Shown one piece after another: positions 57,978-64,000 of a stretch of DNA of 64,000 nt. The translations under genes were made by a program, and so were the position numbers. The notes under the pieces are model-generated. The model worked only from the letters and a program-made list of their open reading frames with translations. It ran no database searches and was not told the origin of the DNA. How positions within the stretch are numbered: the stretch's first letter is position 1; every line of letters begins with the position of its first letter. Origin of the DNA: Aralia elata (taxonomy: Eukaryota; Streptophyta; Magnoliopsida; Apiales; Araliaceae); contig CM068387.1 of assembly GCA_034770075.1 (NCBI GenBank), positions 80,973,971-81,037,970 on the forward strand. Direction: 5' to 3'.

Positions 57978-60271
57978 ACATATGAATTTGAATGACAAAC
58001 TAATTCATCCTCTTTAATTTGTGGTTCATAAAGGTGATATAGTCAAACTATGTGAAACTGAGCTGAGCTTAATTAATGAAGGACATTGGGTAATGAATTA
58101 GGTCAACTAAAGACATGAATTAGAGTAATAAAAAATAAATAAAAATCAGAATGTATATAGGATGGTAAATGAATAGAGCCAGCCAGCTAGCCTCGTGGTA
58201 CGTGGTAGGTAAAGAGTAAAGACCCCAAGGGCCAAGGCCCAGGCCCAATCTGATCTGATTTCCCATTTCCCCATTCCCCATTCCCCGCCTGCAACTTCGA
58301 GTATAGGTGAGGACTACTCAGAAGAAACAAACAGATTTGTAACTTTTCCTCTCCAGACCTGTTCTTTGGAAGTCAAGCTGAAAGAACAAATAGAAAAAAC
58401 AAGGTGAAAAGACAGAATTTTCTCTCCTTTTCTCTTCTGTGGGAGGACTCATTATTTGGTGTATCATATGTCATGAGCCATAGTCTAACTTACGGGCAAA
58501 ACTACACTTTTGAGACAAGGTAATTATATAAATTAACACTCGGTGAAACATGCGGTGGTGTGTATGTAAATTATATGGACAAAAATAAAATTTTTATAAA
58601 ATTCAGATAATTAAATAAAAAGATTAAAAAAGATTATTATGAAAAAGACAAAATAGTAATATAATTAAAATTGTAGGGAAAAAAAAGTGCGACACAATTA
58701 GCGATTTTAGAGAGCGGCTTTCTAATATAGATTGTTAGTCGTACGCACCTGAAGTATTGTGTATACAAAATTCATCATTATCATAAAAGAAAGAGAATAA
58801 AACACTTTCATGATAAGTCCAATTTTCTTCGTTTAAAGTAAACTTTAAACAAGCATAAAAGTTTTAAGGAACATTCACATAAGACTCACTCAAATATATG
58901 CATAGTAATTTTTTAAAAAGCCAAGAAAAATTAGCTTTGTTGAGAATTGTTATGGCACAATTTTGGCATACATACAATCCACAAATATTGAGTGAGAAAT
59001 ATTATTGCTCTGACCGGATATTTTTGTCATGTTAACATCAACTCTCCCCTATAAAAAAAATAAAAAATAAGCTTTGAGAGCAATTAGTAGTCATTACTTT
59101 TACATGGGCCGAGACAAATTAAACAAATTTGTAGATAGTGCGGCACGGGTCGGTACAGAAAAACTGAGCTCCAAAATCTAAATCAATATCAAAATATAAC
59201 AAACAATTTTCGAGTCGTTTTGATTAGTTTTAAATCAATTCGGCAGTCTAATTTTAATAACTCGATATTTCAAAATATTTTTTATTTTATTTTTTACACA
59301 AATTTTAACCCATATTTTCTACTAACGATGCAATGTATTCAATTAATGACTGATATAATTATTATAACTTTTGATATTTCATAATGCATGAATCTAATTA
59401 GTAGAACATATCTCATTCAACTCACTTTAATTTACTATAAATATCACTCTACCTGCACAGGCAATTATAAACAAAAATCTCACAAGTTCACTATAGATCA
59501 ACAAATTTCTTTGAATCAGCTATATTCCAGAAAAGATGATTTTACTATCAAACTAAGAGTCACTTGAGTTTGAAATGGAGTAAATACAAAAGCAAACAAG
59601 ATTGTCAATACCAACGTTATCCTATTAGATGAAAAAGTATGTTTCTAATCATACAAGATTTTCAAATGTTTTTTACTTTAAAGTCTAATTAAAAAAACAA
59701 TTTACGAAAAAATTAACAAAAAATAGCATGTATGTAATGTTTTACGCAAAAAATACATAATAAATTATTTTTAAATTTATTTATATTTTGCACGGTTTCC
59801 AAGTATGTATTCTATAAATATATAGACAATCCTGGTGGCGTTGTTGGTGATTTAAGCCTTAAGATGCTGATCCGTTTAGTATAGGTTTTCATTTACTATG
59901 TTTATTTATGTACACAAATACTAAAAATTAAGAAATATTGGTGTCACACTGTCACTTAACTAGACGAGTACCGCAAACCGATGGAAATTTAATGTGAACC
60001 CTTGGGAGGTGGGGAGACCGGAAAACTTCATTTATTCGTGTATTTCCAAATGAGAAATGTAATCCTCCTATCCCATGAGCACGTCAGAGTTTGTTATGTG
60101 TGATGTATACTTATCATTTTCGGAAAAATGATTTATAGTAATCTTTTTAATTTTATAATATTTAAAAACTGAATATTTTTTTTAATTATTAAAATTTGTG
60201 TAAAATATTATTACTATATGTTTGTCGAAAGTTAAAAATTATTAATATAAGAGAGAGAATTTATTTATAGA
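57978..60271. other. Intergenic DNA with one GC-balanced island
   Basis: 58170-58500 is conspicuously less AT-rich (AAGGCCCAGGCCCAATCTGA, then CCATTCCCCATTCCCC), as in a plant promoter or leader, but no coding exon follows on either strand. A 16-codon frame from 58471 ending at a GTAATT is too short to support a gene. The rest is AT-rich with no recognisable features. Confidence 0.45.
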
Positions 60272-61443
60272 CTAGCCAAGTGCCCCGTGCGAAATACGAT
60301 TTATTTTTTAAATAAAATTATTTTTAATTTATTTTATATAGTATTTATAAAATATATTTTTTGAATTTTAACCTGACTTACTACTATTATTAGAATTACT
60401 ATAATTAAATTTTGCTTAAAAATGAATGACTACATATCACATATTGAGTATTATCAATGTGATTCTTTTGTTATTTTTAATTTAATATTAAGTTTTTATA
60501 TAGTTTCAAATTTTAATATTTAGTTCTTATAATCAATCATTCGTATTTATATATGCATTTTTAATTAGAGTTCAAAGTTGAGTGAAAACCTAAAAGTCTA
60601 AACGTAGTGTTTAAGTCATACTCTATTGTATAATTAATTAACTAAATAAATAATATAAAAAATAAAATTATTATAAAATAATAAGTTACGATCATGATTT
60701 TAGTTTTAAAAGGTAATTAAATTTTAATTAGTAATATATAAGTCAGAGTTTTTTTAAACATTAATTAGGGTCTCCTATACGAAATAAAGTTGTTTACTAA
60801 ATTTTAATCGTTAATATATTTTGTAATATACATTACAATTTTTTTATATATTATTTACTCATAATATTTTTCTTATAGTTATTTAGGAATATAATTATTG
60901 TAGAATAAATGAGTTGACACTGCGATTTTAGTTTTAAAAGCTAGCTAACTAAATTTTAATAACTAATACATAAGTTAGAATTGTTTTGTAATGTTAATAA
61001 AATAAAGCGCTCCTATATGTAATAGAATTGGTAACTAAAGTAATCATTAATATATTTCTAAGATATATATATATATAAAATATAATTTTGATATTAATTG
61101 TTATATGTACTCATAATATTTTCAATATATAGTCATTTAGATAATAAAGTTGCGTAGAAACTTAAACTAAAATCTTAAATATAATTTTTACGTTAAAATT
61201 TATTATATGACTAAGTAATTAAATGACTCTTATAAAAAAATAAAATTGTTATAAAATAATAAATTAACATTAAAGTTTGTAGGAACATAAAGAGAATTTT
61301 AGTTCTAGTTAAATTAATCTTAGCATTATATAGGAGTATAAAAAGTGTTTATTTCTTGTTAAATTTTAGGCGTATACCAAAAACTAAAGACCAAAGACGA
61401 AGACCAAAAAACCAAATTTTTTCTTATTATATATTTATATAGA
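60272..61443 (-). mobile_element. Nonautonomous Helitron, older copy
   Basis: On the minus strand it begins TCTATATAAATATATAATAA preceded by A, and ends CTAG followed by T. The 3' end carries GCACGGGGCACTTGGCTAG, the decayed form of the GC hairpin typical of plant Helitron ends. Length 1172 bp. It contains no helicase or Rep coding sequence. The interior is almost pure A/T and much diverged. Confidence 0.75.
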
Positions 61444-62144
61444 TGAGAGCTTATAGGGATAATATAGAAAAATAAATAATTTATTCTTCTACTAAAATAC
61501 AAACTTCACGTAAATTAGAACAAATATTTTTTTTCTTCTAAAAAGTGTTGAAATAAAATAAACTACATCAAGGTAAAATTTAACTTACGTCCCTATGGTT
61601 TGTCATAATGTCACCGTCTCCTCCCTAGTTTCATAAATTAACATCCAACCTCCTCCAGTTTCATCATGTTAGATTTCGTTGAACCCCTTCCAACTTTTTA
61701 ATATACCTTCCTTTGATTTGGAGTTGAGTGATAGAGCGATAGGGCTAGGTGGTGCGGGGCTCAGTCGCAATATTTTTTCTGAAGGTAATTTGATATAGAT
61801 GGAACTTGGAAGATAGTGTGACGCTGTGGATTCGAACAAAAAATAGATTTAGTCATATACAAAGGACAAAATGGGGTGGGAAAATCTACACAGACAAAAA
61901 TAATAAACTCTTCGATTTTGTAGTATCCCCCAAGCAAAACAACACTTTTCCATGCATGTCCTCAATTTATTACTACGACTTTTATGGATTCTCTTTCCAA
62001 GAAGCTTGAATTAAATAAATAATGCTCGTGAGTCATGATCCTCGTATTAATAATAATAGTGCAATATAGGAGTATTTTAGTATGAAATTGATACGAACAC
62101 TAGATATTTTATAATCCTTCCTTGTATTTAAATATAGTTCATTC
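61444..62144. other. Intergenic DNA, possible transposon end
   Basis: At 61573 GGTAAAATTTAACTTACGTC followed by CCTATGGTTTG resembles the left terminus of the plant MITE family whose ends read GTAAAATTACA-TCCCTATGGTTTG. No right terminus was found. The open frame at 61806-62009 has no domain and is not called. Confidence 0.35.
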
Positions 62145-62625
62145 GTTCTTTAATATAAGTCGTTTTAGAGTTATGCACAAATATTAAGAAAATAATTGTA
62201 TAGTATTAAATATAATATCAATTGTCTATATTATCTTTGTATTGAAAAAAGAGTGTGTTATTTATTGGATAAAAAATAGTGAGAGAACTAAAACTATATT
62301 TAATGTTTGGGATAATATTGGAAACTAAGTAATTAATGATTATTTGAAATTCTCAAACGTCGTATATTAAGAGATAAAAACACTTCTCTAAAGCGACCAA
62401 TATTAAGGGACGGAGGGAGTAATATTAATTGCTTATATTATTCTTGTATTGGAAAAATATAGTGTTATTTATTGGACAAAAAATAGTGAGAGAACTAAAA
62501 TTATATTTAATACTTGGAGTAATAATAAAAATTAAACAATTAATATTTAATTAAAAATTTTAAACGACAAATATTAAAAGACAAATATATTTTTCTAAAA
62601 TGACATTATAAAAGGACAGAGGGAG
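62145..62625. mobile_element. Composite of two related Stowaway-like MITEs
   Basis: The first unit (about 62145-62419) ends GGGACGGAGGGAG then TA. Directly after it, a second partial unit (to 62625) repeats the same interior (TGTTATTTATTGGA, AAAAATAGTGAGAGAACTAA, TATATTTAAT) and ends GGACAGAGGGAG then TA. The left inverted end at 62146 (GTTCATTCGTTCTTTAATAT) is diverged. This is either a tandem insertion or a duplication that shares one left end. Confidence 0.7.
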
Positions 62626-63645
62626 TACTTCAGATTTTAAATAAGATTAATTCTGACAATTTAGCTATCATATGTAGAAGCCTTAAGCACAAATACATAA
62701 AAATAAAAAATTACTTATTATGTTTACACGTAAATATTAATACTTTTATAAGATGTACCTCTCACATCAAGCGTGAGACTTACTAGACTTGCTTTTATTC
62801 GTATGAGGATCGTATTTTGTGGGAATATCACTTTGCTTATAAAAGTATAACACGTACACTTCATTTGCTTTTTCAATCTAAAAGTTTTGTCTTTCTAATT
62901 CTTAAGTTCTCGAATAGAATTATTACACTAACTTTGGAAATTAAGAATCTAATAACTTCATGAGTCCCGCAACTATGTATTGCGATAAATTTATATTAAA
63001 TTATAATTATAAAATATATTAATATATGAGATTAAATATAATTATTAGAAAATCTCACTTATTGCGTATCTCTTTAAAAAAATTATCATTAATACTTATT
63101 CAAGTAACTCATAATATATATATATATTTCTTGAACGCATTCAAATAGATACTAGTAATATGTATAATAATTAAAATTAGAGGTAATTCAAACCAAGTCA
63201 CATGGGCCTATGAATTGGAAATAATTTTAATTAAAAATTAGAGTAATGGGTTATGCAATGAACTTGGTGCCTAATCAATTTGGTCAAAAATGCGTGAGAC
63301 ATGTGAGTATTTTTTACAGTAACTACATAAACCTCGTTCTCGATGCGTATTGATGGTGTGTGTGTGTGTGCCGCCTCGATCTAAATCTGCAGATATCTTC
63401 CCTTGACCTACTTTTAATTTTTTAACCTTCATTTTCTAGCTAGGGTTTAGTGTAGAAGTTAGAAGAAGGTAGAACCCATCTTTTTATCATGTTACTTATT
63501 ACTACCATTATGCTAGTAGTACAATTTTACATTAAAAAAACAAAATCAAGAGTACTTTACTAGCTAGGGATGCTTAACTTTTTATGAAAGTTTGAGATAA
63601 AACGTTCCAAATTAATTGCTCAATTTTAACTTTTTAAAGTCAAAT
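62626..63645. other. Intergenic DNA left of the CACTA element
   Basis: AT-rich, with a short TG run near 63357-63369 and no recognisable gene, RNA or transposon terminus. Confidence 0.5.
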
Positions 63646-64000
63646 CACTACAAGAAAAAGGTCTAATTCCGACGGAACATTCCGTCGGAAATAGTCCTAT
63701 TCTGTCGATCTTACACTATTTCCGACGGAATATTCCGTCGGAAATTCGGTCGGAAATAAAGCCCTCGGAAATAAGTCCGTCGCAACTTCCGTCGGTATAA
63801 CAATATTTCCGACGAATTAGTTCCGACGCAACCTCCGTCGGAAATAAGCCTTTTTCGACGGAATATAGTCCGTCGAAAATAATTCCGTCGGTGATAAAAC
63901 GCCACGTGGCACTCCTGGGTCGTTTTATTATTTAGCTAATATCGACGGAATTCCGTCGGAAATAATATATTTCCGTCGGAAATACGTATTTTTTGAAATA
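63646..64000. mobile_element. Terminal part of a CACTA (En/Spm) transposon, cut by the window edge
   Basis: CACTACAAGAAAAAGG at 63646 is the classical terminus of plant CACTA elements. It is followed by a dense cluster of subterminal repeats: TTCCGACGGAA / TTCCGTCGGAA and variants occur more than ten times in both orientations between 63668 and 63984, several as perfect palindromes. These are the presumed transposase-binding sites. The element continues beyond 64000. The minus-strand open frame at 63711-63905 is only a translation of these repeats. Confidence 0.93.

Noticed and set aside
63711..63905. 64-residue Arg-rich minus-strand open frame
   Set aside because: It is a translation of the CACTA subterminal repeats.

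Overview
This is a gene-containing stretch of a dicot plant nuclear genome. Introns are AT-rich, mostly GT-AG, and often over 1 kb. The protein set is plant-specific (RALF peptide, TOC159 chloroplast import receptor, a probable plastid protein) and plant DNA transposons are abundant. There is no operon structure, CRISPR array, rRNA or tRNA gene. The species cannot be named from the sequence alone.

Seven protein-coding genes can be supported and spliced by hand. In order: (1) a minus-strand AlaX-type tRNA editing protein running off the left edge (493-2458); (2) an intronless plus-strand RALF peptide precursor (10409-10810); (3) a minus-strand heat shock factor binding protein, HSBP (13520-16397); (4) a plus-strand type I protein arginine methyltransferase of the CARM1/PRMT4 class (21111-34836, 15 exons, 537 aa); (5) an intronless minus-strand TOC159-type preprotein receptor (36741-40934, 1397 aa); (6) a plus-strand, probably plastid-targeted protein resembling the EMB1703 group (42262-45987, 4 exons, 593 aa); (7) a plus-strand BTB/POZ protein (47243-55492, 12 exons, 880 aa). 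CARM1 and TOC159 are tail to tail; TOC159 and gene 6 are head to head. The genes share no obvious pathway. They cover tRNA proofreading, cell-surface peptide signalling, heat-shock control, histone methylation, chloroplast import and probable ubiquitin-ligase adaptor work.

The space between and inside the genes is rich in transposons: two nonautonomous Helitrons (17399-18458 and 60272-61443), a pogo/Emigrant-like element with a transposase remnant inside a CARM1 intron, two related MITEs with TTA target duplications, several Stowaway-type MITEs, a short element with hAT-like target duplications, a tRNA-derived SINE-like element, a nested pair of foldback elements (3665-5458), and the end of a CACTA transposon at the right edge (from 63646). 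From about 55.6 kb to the right edge there is no supportable gene.

The most striking gene-level observation is in HSBP. Its coding sequence restores the conserved family motif only if one intron is an AT-AC, U12-type (minor spliceosome) intron; the same gene also has a 24-nt microexon and a start codon isolated on a 3-nt coding exon. No clearly new biological system was found.
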